Assembly: GCA_949752735.1 (NCBI GenBank)
Contig: OX457037.1
Location: forward strand, 70,153,829 to 70,217,828
Direction: 5' to 3'
DNA from: Lumbricus terrestris
Lineage: Eukaryota; Annelida; Clitellata; Crassiclitellata; Lumbricidae
DNA: 64,000 nt
Under the pieces are notes generated by a model, which was given only the letters and a program-made list of their open reading frames with translations, did not search any database and was not told where the DNA came from. Both the position numbers and the translations under genes were made by a program. This document shows, in pieces, positions 20,058-32,454 of this stretch (position 1 is its first letter; every line of letters starts with the position of its first letter).

Positions 20058-20224
20058 ATGTAAACGTTTGTCAAAACCTTACCTTTTAGCGTAGCTTACA
20101 TGCCAACATCAGACCACAGAAACTAGTAGAGCGGCCTGGTGAAAAATTGTTCACTTTGTGATAGAAGCATGAAATTTGGCACATACTATGTCATAAGAAT
20201 AAAATTTGGCTATACCGCCATCGC

Positions 20225-23200
20225 AGATTTGACCCCTGGCCCAAATGGCAGCCATTTATCAAAATGGCCGACCAGTTTACGTATTTTAAATCATCTCAGC
20301 TTCCAGTACACTTAGAATCTTCATCTTGGTGTCTAAAAATACATAGTTAGAGGCAAGGAATACAACAGGGCCATTCAAAATGTTCCCCATGTATTCAATG
20401 GCGGCCATTTTCCAAAATGGCGACCGAAATATGGATTTTTCAATTTTTCAGCTTCCAGTACACTCAGAATCGTCATCTTGGTGTCTAAACATACATAGTT
20501 AGAGGCAAGGAATACAACAGGGCCATTCAAAATGTTCCCCATGGCTTCAATGGCGGCCAATTTCCAAAATGGCCACAAAAATGCGGATTTTTTAATTTCT
20601 CAGCTTCCAGTACACTTAGAATCGTCATCTTGGTGTCTAATCATACAAAGTTAGAGGCAAGAAATACAACAGGGCCATTCAAAATGTTCCGCATGGCTTC
20701 AATGGCGGCAAATTTCCAAAATGGCGACAAATATGCAGATTTTTCAATTTCTCAGCTTCCAGTACACTTAGAATCGTCATCTTGGTGTCTAAGCATACAT
20801 AGTTAGGGGCGGGTGTTACAACAGGGCCATTGTAAATGTTCCCCATGGCTTCAATGGCGTCCATTTTCTAAAATGGCGAAGAAAATACGGAATTTTGAAT
20901 TTCTCAGCTTCCAGTACACTTAGAATCGCCATATTGGTGTCTAAAGATACATACTTAAGGGCGAGGATTCCAACAGAACTATTGACAATGTTCCCCATGG
21001 ATTCAATGGCGGCCATTTTCCAAAATGACGACCGAAATACGGGTTTTTCAAATTTTCAGCTTCCAGTACACTTAGAATCGTCATCTTTGAGTCTAAACAT
21101 ACATAGTTAGAGGCAACGAATACAACAGGGCCATTCAAAATGTTCCCCATGGCTTCAATGGCGGCCAATTTCCAAAATGGCCACAAAAATGAGGATTTTT
21201 CAATTTCTCAGCTTCCAGTACACTTAGAATCGTCATCTTGGTGTCTAATCATACATAGTTGGAAGCAAGGAATACAACAGGGCCATTCAAAATGTTCCGC
21301 ATGGCTTCAATGGCGGCAAATTTCCAAAATGGCGACAAATATGCGGATTTTTCAATTTCTCAGCTTCCAGTACACTTAGAATCGTCATCTTGGTGTCCAA
21401 ACATACATAGTTAGAGGTAAGGAATACAACAGGGCCATTCAAAATGTTCCCTATGGATTCAATGGCGGCCAATTTTCAAAATGGCGACACAAATGCGGAT
21501 TTTTCAATTTCTCAGCTTCCAGTACACTTAGAATCGTCATCTTGGTGTCTAAGCATACATAGTTAGGGGCGGGGGTAACAACAGAACCATTGAAAATGTT
21601 CCCCATGGCTTCAATGGCGTCCATTTACCAAAATGGCGAAGAAAATACGGAATTTTGAATTTCTCAGCTTCCAGTACACTTAGAATCGCCATCTTGGTGT
21701 CTAAAGATACATAGTTAAGGGCGAGGATTCCATCAGAACTATTGAAAATGTTCCCCATGGATTCAATGGCGGCCATTTTCCAAAATGACGACCGAAATAC
21801 GGGTTTTTCAAATTTTCAGCTTCCAGTACACTTAGAATCGTCACCTTTGTGTCTAAACATACATAGTTATGGGAAAGGAATACAAGAGGGCCATTTAAAA
21901 TGTTCCCCATGGCTTCAATGGCGGCCAATTTCCAAAATGGCCACAAAAATGCGGATTTTTCAATTTCTCAGCTTCCAGTACACTTAGAATCGTCATCTTG
22001 GTGTCTAATCATACATAGTTAGAGGCAAGGAATACAACAGGGCCATTCAAAATGTTCCGCATGGCTTCAATGGCGGCAAATTTCCAAAATGGCGACAAAT
22101 ATGCGGATTTTTCAATTTCTCAGCTTCCAGTACACTTAGAATCGTCATCTTGGTGTCCAAACATACATAGTTAGAGGCAAGGAATACAACAGGGCCATTC
22201 AAAATGTTCCCTATGGATTCAATGGCGGCCAATTTTCAAAATGGCGACAAAAAAGCGGATTTTTCAATTTCTCAGCTTCCAGTACACTTAGAATCGTCAT
22301 CTTGGTGTCTAAGCATACATAGTTAGGGGCGGGGGTTAAAACAGAACCATTGAAAATGTTCCCCATGGCTTCAATGGCGTCCATTTACCAAAATGGCGAA
22401 GAAAATACGGATTTTTCAATTTCTCAGCTTCCAGTACACTTAGAATCGCCATCTTGGTGTCTAAAGATACATAGTTAAGGGCGAGGATTCCAACAGAACT
22501 ATTGAAAATGTTCCCCATGGATTCAATGGTGGCCATTTTCCAAAATGGCGATCGAAATTCGGATTTTTCAATTTTTCACCTTCCAGTACACTTAGAATCG
22601 TCATCTTTGAGTCTAAACATACATAGTTAGAGGCAACGAATACAACAGGGCCATTCAAAATGTTCCCCATGGCTTCAATGGCGGCCAATTTCCAAAATGG
22701 CCACAAAAATGCGGATTTTTCAATTTCTCAGCTTCCAGTACACTTAGAATCGTCATCTCGGTGTCTAAACATACATAGTTAGAGGCAAGGAATACAACAG
22801 GGCCATTGAAAATGTTCCTCATGGCTTCAATGGCGGCCATTATCCAAAATGGCGACAAATATGCGGATTTTTCAATTTCTCAGCTTCCAGTACACTTAGA
22901 ATCGTCATCTTGGTGTCTAAGCATACATAGTTAGGGGCGGGGTTACAACAGAACCATTGAAAATGTTCCCCATGGCTTCAATGGCGTCCATTTTTTAAAA
23001 TGGCGACCGTAATTCGGATTTTTCAATTTTTCAGCTTCCAGTACACTTGGAATCGTCATCTTTGTGTCTAAACATACATAGTTAGAGGCAAGGTATACAA
23101 CAAAGCCATTCAAAACGTTCCCCATGGCTTCAATGGCGGCCAATTTCCAAAATGGCGACAAATATGCGGAATTTTCAATTTCTCAGTTTCCAGTACACTT

Positions 23201-23530
23201 AGAATCGGCATCTTGGTGTCTAAACATACATAGTTAAGGGCGAGTATTCCAGCAGAAGTATTGAAAATGTTCCTCATGGCTTCAATGGCGGCCATTATCC
23301 AAAAATGCGGATTTTTCAATTTTTCAGCCTCTAGTACACCTAGAATCGTCATCTTGGTGTCTAAGCATACATAGTTAGGGGCAAGGATTACAACAAAGCC
23401 ATTGAAAATGTTCCCTTTGGCTACAATGGCAGCCATTTTCCAAAATGGCGATCAAACAACGGATTTTTCAATTTCTCAGCTTCTAGTACACTTAGAATCG
23501 TCACCTTGGTATCTAAACATACATAGTTAT
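20225..23530. repeat. 152-bp satellite array with 760-bp higher-order repeat
   Basis: About 22 tandem monomers are present. The landmark CAGCTTCCAGTACAC falls at about 20297, 20451, 20603, 20755, 20907, 21059, 21211 and 21363, a period of 152 bp, and continues to about 23479. Variant markers recur every five monomers: GAAAATACGG at 20881, 21641 and 22401 is spaced exactly 760 bp. Each monomer has GGCGGCCATTTTCCAAAATGGCG-type dyad sequence. Minus-strand frames of 60-108 codons across the array arise from repetition and shift frame from monomer to monomer (152 is not a multiple of three), so I do not call them genes. The array lies within the large ABCA intron. Confidence 0.95.
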
Positions 23531-23574
23531 GGAGACAATCTTTTTATGTACATAACACTTCCTGATATGTAATG

Positions 23575-23945
23575 ATTGTGGTTTCTGCTCAGTGGTTTCG
23601 CCAAGTCCTTAGTTAAGTCTTTAGTTAAGTCATTAATTAAGAGTTGTTTTTCCCCTTGTCGATGCCTAATATTTTTTCTCTCTCCATCATAATCTTTATA
23701 TTCCTACAATTGAATGTTCTGTCATGTTTTTCTTTTATATTTTACAGGAATTGTGGGTGGCCCTATTAGCGGGATTTCCCATCCCTTCTGGGTCTCCCTT
23801 TCTTCACCAAATTATGTTATTGTATTATTCAATGCCATGTTAATGTATTCAATGCCATAATTGTATCGTGTTTGTTTGTTGTTTTGGTTGAGGAAAAATG
23901 AATAAATAAATAAATAAAAATAAATAAAATAAATAAATAAAATGT
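23575..23945 (+). mobile_element. LINE 3' UTR remnant with AATA tail
   Basis: GGGTGGCCCTATTAGCGGGA, then CCCATCCCTTCTGGGTCTCC and an AATAAATAAA tail resemble the 3' UTR at 35780-35830 (GGGTGACCCTCCCTAGCGGG, CCCTTTAGGGCCCTCCC) of the CR1-like LINE there. No coding sequence remains. Confidence 0.6.
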
Positions 23946-24285
23946 ACTGGATATAGCTACCATAGTCGCACAGATTTGTCTTCATAGGGATTCCTTATGG
24001 AGACAATCGTTTCATCCACTGGATATAGCTACCATAGTCACACACACACACACACACACACACATTAATTTTGTCTTCATAGAGATTCTTTATGGAGACA
24101 ATCGCTTCATCCACTGGATTATAGCTAGAATAGACGCGCGCACATTTGTCTTCATGGAGATTCTTTATGGAGACAATCGTTTTACTCACTGGATATAGAT
24201 ACCAAAGTCACACACACACACACACACACATTTGTCTTCAAATAGATTCCTTATGGAGACAATCGTTTTATCCACTGGATCGATT
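23946..24285. repeat. CA-containing minisatellite, four variant units
   Basis: Units of about 80-90 bp carry TTGTCTTCATAGAGATTC, TTATGGAGACAATCG, TTCATCCACTGGATATAGC and a variable (CA)n. They are related to the array at 49925-51465 (TTGTGGAGACAAACGTTTC). Confidence 0.85.
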
Positions 24286-24289
24286 ACTA

Positions 24290-24740
24290 TTACGATTATG
24301 ATGATGGTGATGGTGATGACGTAAACGAGGATGATGAGGACAAAAAGGAGGAGGTGGATGAGGAGTAGGAAACGACGGTTGGTTGTGGTGGTAGTGATGT
24401 TTGAGGTGGTGGTATAGGTGGTGATTGTGGTTATGGTAGACATATTGGTGATGGTGGTGGTGACAAACGACCAGCATGGTGAAGCCTATGATGAGTTTGA
24501 TTATGGTCTTGACGTAGACGAGGATGATGAGGAGGAGAAACAGGAGGAGGAGAAGGAGGGCGAACAGGAGGAGGAGAAGGAGAAGGCGGAAAATGACGAT
24601 GATTATAATCACGATGATGTTGATGGTATTGGTGGTGGTAGTGTTGGTGGTGGTGGTGGTGGTGGTGGTGGTGGTGGTGGTGGTGGTGGTGGTGGTGGTG
24701 GTGGTGGGGTGATGGTGGTGGTGGTGGGGGTGTGTTGGTA
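24290..24740. repeat. Imperfect GAT/GAG/GGT trinucleotide region
   Basis: Degenerate GAT and GAG units are followed by an almost pure GGT run at about 24640-24735. Poly-Gly, poly-His and poly-Val frames here are repeat artefacts. GGT repeats are potential G-quadruplex formers. Confidence 0.9.
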
Positions 24741-25260
24741 GTGATGCTGAGGTACATATTAGTATATAAGCATTATTGCTACTCGTCAAACAATGTATAA
24801 GAATAATATATTATCGTATTAGTCGAAGTCATTTATTTTAGTGTTTCGATATTAAGCGAGAAATGAGAGAGAAACCAGCAGGCCTTTCACGAAGAGTAGA
24901 AGTGAGCCCATTCCAAGTCGCATGAATTGCTTGTCAATTGAGAAAAAAGGGTCAATCCAGCCTCAGCGGGTTCATACGACCCTTTTGGATTCATCCTTTG
25001 ACTTATGCACCAATCACTTGAAAGTTATTGACTTTGTACGGATTGCTGCTATTTCGTGTTTGGTTGATGCTTTGTTAATAAACGGCTACTACAACTACCA
25101 TTTAAGTCACCAGATCATTCTGCTCAAGACATGCTCAAAAGAGAAGAAAAAGCAACTTTCCTATTCCATTATCCTCTCCCCCCATTTTATGTATGAAATA
25201 TTTCCCAGAACAGAGCCTAGCTCACTGCAATTAGCCTATTTCTGCATTTAATTGATAAGG
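24741..25260. other. No recognisable feature
   Basis: The frame 24922-25251 (109 codons, plus) is open but resembles no family I know and lacks supporting signals. Confidence 0.35.
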
Positions 25261-25284
25261 AAATGAACTGCTAACGTTCACCGT

Positions 25285-25410
25285 CAGACAGAATGAGAGA
25301 CAAACAGAGAGACACAGACAGAGACAGACAGAAAGACAGACAGACTGAGACAGACAGAGACAGACAGACATGCACACAGAGAGGCACATGGAGAGAAACA
25401 GGGACAGAGA
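25285..25410. repeat. (GACA)n-type microsatellite
   Basis: Imperfect GACA and GAGACA units over about 125 bp. Confidence 0.9.
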
Positions 25411-25429
25411 GAAGACAAACACCGTAGCC

Positions 25430-25992
25430 ACTCCAGATGGCCATGAATTCGAACGGCCTGCGCCCGCTGAATACGAATCTTGAGATGCGACGGCCCGGAA
25501 TCAGGTCAAACTACACCAAGTGACCACTGCACCGACTGACTACAGCACCGCTGGGGGGAGGAACCCAAGCCGGGTAGCGGGCGGCCTTTTGATATTAGAG
25601 GTAGGGGTGTACCACCAGGCAGCTGATAGTGGATGCACATCTGTTACGGAGGACTCAAACACAGTCAGTGCCTTTGGGAGGAGGGGTGTCGTGCCTCAAT
25701 ACAACGGTATGATTGTCTGACACGCACGTGGGGTGGGGTAATTGACATAGTTTGCACACCCAAAACTTGTAACAGAAGTCTCAGGGGCAAAGCAGTACTA
25801 AACTAAAACCTCTAGGTGAACGAATTTCCTTGAAACTCTTGACCTGCTAACTTGAACCTGTTAACGAATAATCTGTCGTAACCGCTGTTGTTATGCATGA
25901 GATGAACACAAACAGAAACGAAATAGCAAAAGGATAAAAACACAAATTTTGACCAATGACTGCGGGGTATACTGTGTTCACCCAGAATTTTC
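25430..25992. other. No gene; possible SINE-like segment
   Basis: The minus strand of about 25440-25560 contains GTAGTCAGTCGGTGCAGTGG and, further on, GGCCGTTCGAATTCATGG, which loosely resemble A-box and B-box spacing of a tRNA-derived SINE. I cannot fold a tRNA with confidence. The rest is featureless. Confidence 0.25.
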
Positions 25993-27920
25993 ATAGTATT
26001 TGCCCCGGAAACGGACAGCCCACCCCGAACAAAAGCCTCCTCGGACATTTGCCACTCCAGACAAAAGCCCCCCAGTTATGACATTAGCCCCCTCCCGTCT
26101 ATTATATCATTACTTAAAAATAAAGCACAAAATGTAACAATAGTAATAATGTATACCGTACATTGCACATTATTCTAACATTGTAAAAATGATACACAAA
26201 ATGTAACAATAGTAATAATGTATACCGTACATTGCACATTATTCTAACACTGTAAGAAGGGTTAATATGCATATTATAAAACATTTAAAGGCGTTAATTG
26301 TAGAACGACGCGAACAACTAAGTGTGTAAAGTATCTCATAAATATCTGACGATTCCCATTCGTTTACTTCAAATCTAAGTTTTAATGGAAACGACGCTGA
26401 TAATTCTACGAAACTCAGACGAAGCCTAACTGACGTTAAAAACCTTCGTTGTAGCCAACATTAACGGTTTAGAACGTAATCTACGGTCGTTGTTTATTTA
26501 TTGACAATATGTTTGTGCGTTTTAAACGCATAGCTATTTAAGCGGATTCCTTAGCATTTACTTCAAAGGAATCGTTGTAAAAGTTTCAGATTTAATTATA
26601 CAGGCCTAGGCGTAGGTCTAGAATTCAGGGTAGGACTCGTATGGTCATTTGAGGTGGTATTCAAAGAAGGGGGGGAAATGTCCAAAGGTAAATGTCCTAG
26701 TCAAAATGGGTGGCAACGTCCGCAAAATCGGGGGGGTAATGTCCGAAGGCTTTTGTCCGGGGGGCATAATGTCCGAGGGGCTAATGTCCTGGGGGCTAAT
26801 GTCCTACACCATTAGCTCTTCTGGACATTATACCCCGGACATTATCCCCCGGACAAAAGTCTCCCGGACATAATCCCCCCCTCCGAGGTAGGACAGTCTA
26901 TGCTATCACTACCTTAAAATGATGCAAAAAGTACCAATAGGCCTATGTTAAATGAGCATCTACACATTACACTGGTGTAGGACATTAGCCCCCCTGGACA
27001 TTAGCCCCCTCGGACATGATTCCCCCAGACATTAGCCCCCTCCGGACATATTCCCCCCGGGGTAGGACATACCATTACCTGAAAATGATCCACCAAAAAT
27101 ATAAATAGGCCGATGTTAAGTTAATATCGATACATCACACATTAGTTTATCTTTGTAAGAATATGGTAAGTTGATTCCAGGTTTGATATGTAGGCCCTAT
27201 ATGATAAAACATTTAAAGGTCCTAAATGTCGAAAAACGCGAACAATGGAAACGACGCTAATGAGGCTACGAAGCTTAGATGTAGCTTAACTGACGTTAAC
27301 AAACCTTTGTTGTAGACACTAAACAAAATTAATAGGTCCTCCAAACGATTCCCATTCGATCAATTAAAATCTAAGTCTAGGCCTACTGACACAAATTGGA
27401 CCTACGTATATGGCGTTAACAAACCTTCGTAGGGCTACGTATGCTGTATACGACTCCAATTCGTTCATTTATCTACTGTATAAGCTTACTGAATATAATT
27501 TTGAATGGAAACGACAATAATGAGGCTAAGGGCTCAGAGGTAGTTAAATGACATCAAGAACTTTCGTTTTCATGTTATTGCCAGTGAGAAGTCTTATCGG
27601 TGACGGCATTATTCTATGATTTGCACATGTGGGGGGACTTTGTCCGGGGTGGATAATGTCCTACGAAAAATCGGGGGAATATGTCCGGGGGCTAATGTCC
27701 AGGGGGCTAATGTCCATTCCCCACATTACACATTAGTTTAACATCCTGTAAGAATATGTTAAGTTAATTGAAGGTTTAATATGTATATTCGCATAGGGGG
27801 GATTTTGTCCGGGGGGGCTAATGTCCTACGCAAAATTGGAAGGATAATGTCCGGGGGGACTTTTGTCCGGGGGGGGTGATGTCCAGGGGAGGCTAATATC
27901 CTACACCCTCCATTAACAAT
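25993..27920. mobile_element. Cluster of family X elements (GGACATTAGCCCCC arrays)
   Basis: Blocks of GGACATTAGCCCCC, GGACAAAAGCCCCC and their complements lie at about 25993-26095, 26640-26890, 26980-27065, 27630-27715 and 27795-27910. They are separated by X interior sequence (ATGATGCACAAAATGTAACA, GATTCCCATTCGTT, TGACGTTAACAAACCTT). At least two or three partial copies are merged, and I cannot assign individual ends. A direct duplication of about 74 bp (ACACAAAATGTAACAATAGT and following) lies at about 26120-26265. Confidence 0.7.
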
Positions 27921-28329
27921 TCGCAACACTGCACTGCGTTTATCTCATGAAACACTCTCAAACAAAGTCACATAAGTCTCAGTTGCTTAGACCTGTCTGG
28001 TAGCTACGTTAAGCGTAATCGTAATCGTAATCTCCTAATTTCTAAAGCGCCACTCGAAAATCAAGCGCAGGTCACTCCGGCACTGGCTTATTCACGAGCG
28101 CTGCGTCGAGTCAATAAAAGCGCCTTTGTGAGGTCAATTAGGGCGCAACATAAATGTCCAGTCCATATACATGAGTATGATTATGACTACAGCGATAACA
28201 ATTTTAAAAAATTCTTTAATGAAGCGCATGCAAAGGCACTGCGCTGTAGGTGTACATTGTACTGGAATGTTATGAAATAATTTTAATTAACTACCAACAG
28301 CATAGACGGCTTTCAATTACACAAGGGTG
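27921..28329. other. Unassigned repeat-derived sequence
   Basis: The block TTTCTAAAGCGCCACTCG, then CAAGCGC and GGCTTATTCACGAGCGCTGC (about 28038-28110) is shared with 51565-51625, so it is an interspersed repeat, possibly a LINE 3' tail. CTTAGACCTGTCTGGTAGCT (about 27988) is shared with 37212. Confidence 0.4.
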
Positions 28330-28494
28330 CTAATAGCGGGGAACGGACATTAGCCCCCCTGGACATTAGCCCCTCCGGACATTAGCCCTCGAGGTAGGAC
28401 ATTATGGTAATGATATCATAGACTGGGAAGGGGCCCTCCCCCAGTCTATGATATGATTACCTAAAAATGATGCACAAAATGTAACAATAGGCCT

Positions 28495-31240
28495 ATTTAT
28501 TATTTATTATCTATAGAGCTATTCAGAAGCGCTTTCAGCGTGACGGGCCCATGAAAAAAGAAAAGTCTTCAAGCAGCGAAAAGATGCAGGTGAATTTCCT
28601 ACAAGAATCCTGCCACGAATTTCAGAAGGAAGGTGATTCCAAATTAAAGGACCAACAATAGCAAAAGCTCGATGTTGGGTTAATGAGGTTCGTGATCTGG
28701 GTACAAATAGATCAAAGCGGTCAGCAGAACGAAGAGGGCGTGAACATCTTGCAGAAAGAGGCTTACACATTAAGTCGCACAGGTATTTAGGCGCTAAGCC
28801 CTGAAGGGACTTAGTAACTAGAAGCAAGACTTTGTATCTGATTCGGGCACAGATCGGAAGCCAGTGAAGGTTATGAGTCATGAATGTAGAGATGTGCGAG
28901 TATCGGGGAAGTCGTGCACAGTGTTGTGCGTTACTCGTTACTAGTAACGCGTTACTAGTAACTAGTTACTTTTTTGAGGTAACTATTACAGTAACTAGTT
29001 ACTTTTCGGAAAAAGTAATTAGTTACAGTAACTGATTACTTTTACCAGGTAACGATAACTAAAACAACAATAGTTACTTTTCGTTACTCTCCGTTGAACA
29101 GGCCATTGTTTATTGCCACAACCAATTCAAACATTTCGTCTGCTTTCTTGGTCACTCAGCTCAGACAAAGGAACCCTTTTAGCCTGCGGATTTAAGGCAC
29201 TGGATCGTCCGTTAATTAAACAACCTGACATCGAAGTAATGTGACGGATGGCTGGGCACCACTGACCACAGAGCGAGCGAAGTTAATTACAGGTGTAAGC
29301 GTATTTGATGTATGGTCGGCGTTGGGTTACGGGATGGGCGAGTGTGAACATTATTTGAACATGAGCCCATAGATACACAATACTGTCAATACACAAACAT
29401 GACCAGGTGGCACCCATGGCACTCGTACAGTTGAGATCGAGTTCGATATTTTGACACCTTAATAGACTTGGCACGAATAGGCTGATCGAATAGGCCGATA
29501 GGACATATACTTTTAATCTAACTAGATGTTTATGGATAAAACAACTGAGGATAGGGTTGGACGTGTCAATTTGTGGCTTGTGATCTTGGAACCGGGCGCA
29601 GAGGTCTATTTAGGCCTACATCTCCATTAATAGATCAGATACTACACAATATACGGATTGTAACAGGTGTGCAAGCAGGGTCGTAGCACTTAGCTGGTCT
29701 ATGCTTGGGTATTGGAGGGCAGATGATATAGACTCCATCTCCCCAAGCCACAGACTCAGAATATTTACTTTAAAAGTAGAGGCATTGCTGATAAGTGGCA
29801 GTTTTGGCTGCAAATCTCAACATAAGAGACAACACAGGATGCGAGTGTTGAACTTGTGTTTGGCGGTGGAATAATTTGTATCCATTCCATTGCGCCAGAT
29901 TATCGAACAAAACTTTAGCTAAGCTTTATTCAGTATTTTTAAAGTTCAATTTGGATAAATTACATTAAAAACCTTTTTTCTATCAATATTATCAATGCCT
30001 TTTCTATGTCATTGACTCATTATATTGAGTGTTGATGTTACTGGACTCGGACTTGGACCTTAGTGACTCGAACTCCTTTGGACTCGGACTCGACTCGGTC
30101 TCGGCTTAGCTGGACTCGGACTTGAACTCGGACTCGGTTCAGGTGGACTCGAATACATCATTGGTCAGTGGTCAGCGATGGGCAAAAGTTAGGCTAAAAT
30201 TTCAACTTTTAGCTAAACTAAAAAGTGAACTCATTTCTTTAGTTATTAGCTAAGTGACAGTAGCAAAATTGGCAACTTTGCAACTAAATCATCTTCATCA
30301 ACGACAGTGAACATTGTGAGCAGCTCAACGTGGTGTGTAGTTACTTATTTTTGCTATCCAGACTATTACTCTGGTGACTACATGCTGAAAGACCCAATCA
30401 ATTAAATTGGACCTGTGGTAACTAAAAGTAACTATAGTTACTTTGAAAAGTAACTGTAATCAGTAACTAGTTACTTTTTTGGAAAAGTAATCAGTTACAG
30501 TAACTAGTTACTTTTCGCAGTCCAGTAACTAGTTACTGTAACTGATTACTTTTAAAAAGTCACTAGCCAACACTGGTCGTGCAATAAGTCTAGCAGCAGA
30601 ATTTAAGACAGATTGCACAGATGACGAGCGAACCTTAGGAAGCCAATTAGTAGAGAGTTACAGTAGTCAATTCGTAAGGAGATAAAGGCATGCACCATAG
30701 TCGTAAACACCTTGTAGGACACACATCTTCTAGTTGCCCTAAGGCGTCTCAAGTGGTAGTAACAGGAACGGGTCAAGAGTGACAGGTGTTCAGTAAATGT
30801 CAGAGCACTGTCAAGTGTGACACCCAGATCACGAACACTAGAGGAAAAGGTAAAGTCAGTGAATAATGTGGCAAGTAATTGAAGATCAAGCTTATGTAAG
30901 TGTTGCTTGGTTCCAAACCAAATTAATTGGGTCTTGAAAGGATTAAGGCTAAGTTTGTTTGATGCCATCCAAAGGTGGAGATCCTGCAACAGAGAGCTCA
31001 TCCTTTCAGCCAGAGAGATCTGCTCAGAAGGTGAGCCATATACAAGAGCTTGGACATCATCAGCGTAAAGATGACCTTTGGCCTGGTGTTTATAGATGAC
31101 ACTGCGGTGAAAAGAATATATATAAAAGGGGACCTAAGACCGACCCTTGCGGGACACCTAAGTCAACTCTAGGGTGTTCTAGTGTTACCCAGGACTCCCA
31201 TCTGAGAACGATCTGTAAGGTGTGATTCAAACCAATTATA
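28495..31240 (-). mobile_element. L2-type LINE remnant (minus), split by a hAT
   Basis: In minus orientation, the RT part runs GSVLGPLLY and YADDVQALVYGS (about 31045-31140), MASNKLSLNPFKTQLIWFG, SSSVRDLGVTLDSALTFTE and RIDYCNSLLIGF (31001-30650). After the inserted hAT it resumes as HISTFMTHNLHWLP, APKYLCDLM, RSADRFDLFVPRSRT and LKTFLFSWA, with a stop at about 28519 and an AATA-type tail. It is the same family as the LINE at 12217-14702. Frameshifts near 31090 and 30640 make it inactive. Confidence 0.85.
28919..30575. mobile_element. hAT-type element with TAACTAGTTACTTTT subterminal repeats
   Basis: It begins CAGTGTTGTGCG and ends CTAGCCAACACTG, flanked by the perfect 8-bp duplication GTCGTGCA (28911-28918, 30576-30583). 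Many direct and inverted copies of GTAACTAGTTACTTTT fill about 160 bp at each end. A GGACTCGGACTT-type minisatellite lies at about 30047-30155. I find no transposase frame, so it is non-autonomous. It splits the L2-type LINE. Confidence 0.9.
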
Positions 31241-31599
31241 GGCCTACTGACACAATCAGGTCCTAAATGACATTAAGAATTTCGTTTGCATGTGAATGCC
31301 AGTGACAAGTCATCAATTACGGCACTATTCTATGATGATCTGCACATAGAGGGGGGCTTTTGTCCGGGCGCTAATGTCCTACGCAAAATGGTGGGGGCTT
31401 TTGTCCGGAAGGGCTAATGTCCGGGGGGCTTTTGTCCGGGGGGCTAATGTCCGGGGGCTTTTGTCCGGGGAGCTAATGTCCCACACCCCTAATAGCAGCC
31501 TACAAAGCACGTCTATCGAACGGAGCATCGGGAATCGAATATACCTCCGCTGATCTCCATGCCAGTGTGTTATCAAAAGCGCCAGCGCCCCCCCGACCC

Positions 31600-32030
31600 A
31601 CCTCCATGATGATGACGTTGATGATGGTAATGATGATGACAATGACATAAATGAAGATGAAGCCGATGATGATGGTGATGACAATGATGATCATGACGAT
31701 TTCGACGACGAAAATGACGATGATGATATAGATGATGAGTATGACTAAGACAATGATGATTATGACGACTATGACAATGATAGCGATGATGATGATGATG
31801 ATGATGATTATGATGACGCTAATGAATGATGATAATTATGATGATGATAATAACGACGATTAGCATGATGATTATGAGGATGAGAAGGAGTTGGAGTTGG
31901 AGGAGGAGGAGGTGAGAAATGATGAGGATGATCAATATGATGATGACGATGATAACGATGAAGATCATGAGTGAGAATATGACAACGATGATGATAATAA
32001 TGATGAGGAGGAGGATAATTTCAGTCATAT
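31600..32030. repeat. Imperfect (GAT)n region
   Basis: GATGAT, GACGAT and GATTAT units run over about 430 bp. Hydrophobic minus-strand frames here reflect the repeat. Confidence 0.9.
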
Positions 32031-32454
32031 AAAAGCTTTAACTTAGGACTCCGTTGCCCATCACAGCCTACTTCTGTTAACCCCATACAAGTCATGTGTC
32101 TGCAAACTTCATTACCCCAGTTATTTTTAAAACTTGCCATTTCACAGTTCATAAACATCCTCCTAAAGTCTTAAAGTTCTTGGACTTAACCCTCAGGCTA
32201 CCAAGCTTTTTTGTGACATGGACTACCAGGGGGGGCGTGGTAACCACCCCATGGATTTTGAATTTTGGGTTTGGTTTGAGATATCATAACTTGCAATACA
32301 CCATTGGATAGAGCATTCATTTCTGCGCAAAATGTTATATTTAGGTTTTAAGAATATGAATCTACTTCGGAATTATACATACGTGTACTTATGCATGGGC
32401 AAAATGTCAGATTCTACATGTATGTGCTTTGAATATGTGTGTCTATAGTTAGGT
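32031..32454. other. No recognisable feature
   Basis: The segment TAACCCCATACAAGTC (about 32080) is shared with 38972, so part is repeat-derived. Nothing else is recognised. Confidence 0.35.

Larger units (their letters stand above)
28338..31488. mobile_element. Family X element carrying a LINE and a hAT, with 8-bp duplication
   Basis: The left end GGGGAACGGACATTAGCCCC and the right end GGGGAGCTAATGTCCCACACC enclose 3151 bp. CTAATAGC flanks both sides (28330-28337, 31489-31496), which marks a true insertion. X sequence is retained only near the ends (to about 28495 and from about 31240). The middle is an L2-type LINE in minus orientation, itself split by a hAT element. The junctions with the LINE lie at ATAGGCCTA motifs. 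Confidence 0.85.

Noticed and set aside
20375..23436. Many minus-strand frames of 60-108 codons starting MWPFWK or MAAIES
   Set aside because: All lie in the 152-bp satellite. They are monomer translations, each closed when the frame shifts at the next monomer.
24922..25251. 109-codon plus frame as a host exon
   Set aside because: No recognisable domain and no defensible splice sites.
25440..25560. A tRNA gene or tRNA-derived SINE on the minus strand
   Set aside because: A-box-like and B-box-like motifs are visible, but spacing and a cloverleaf could not be made to fit. Kept only as a low-confidence note. The same applies to 39530-39640.
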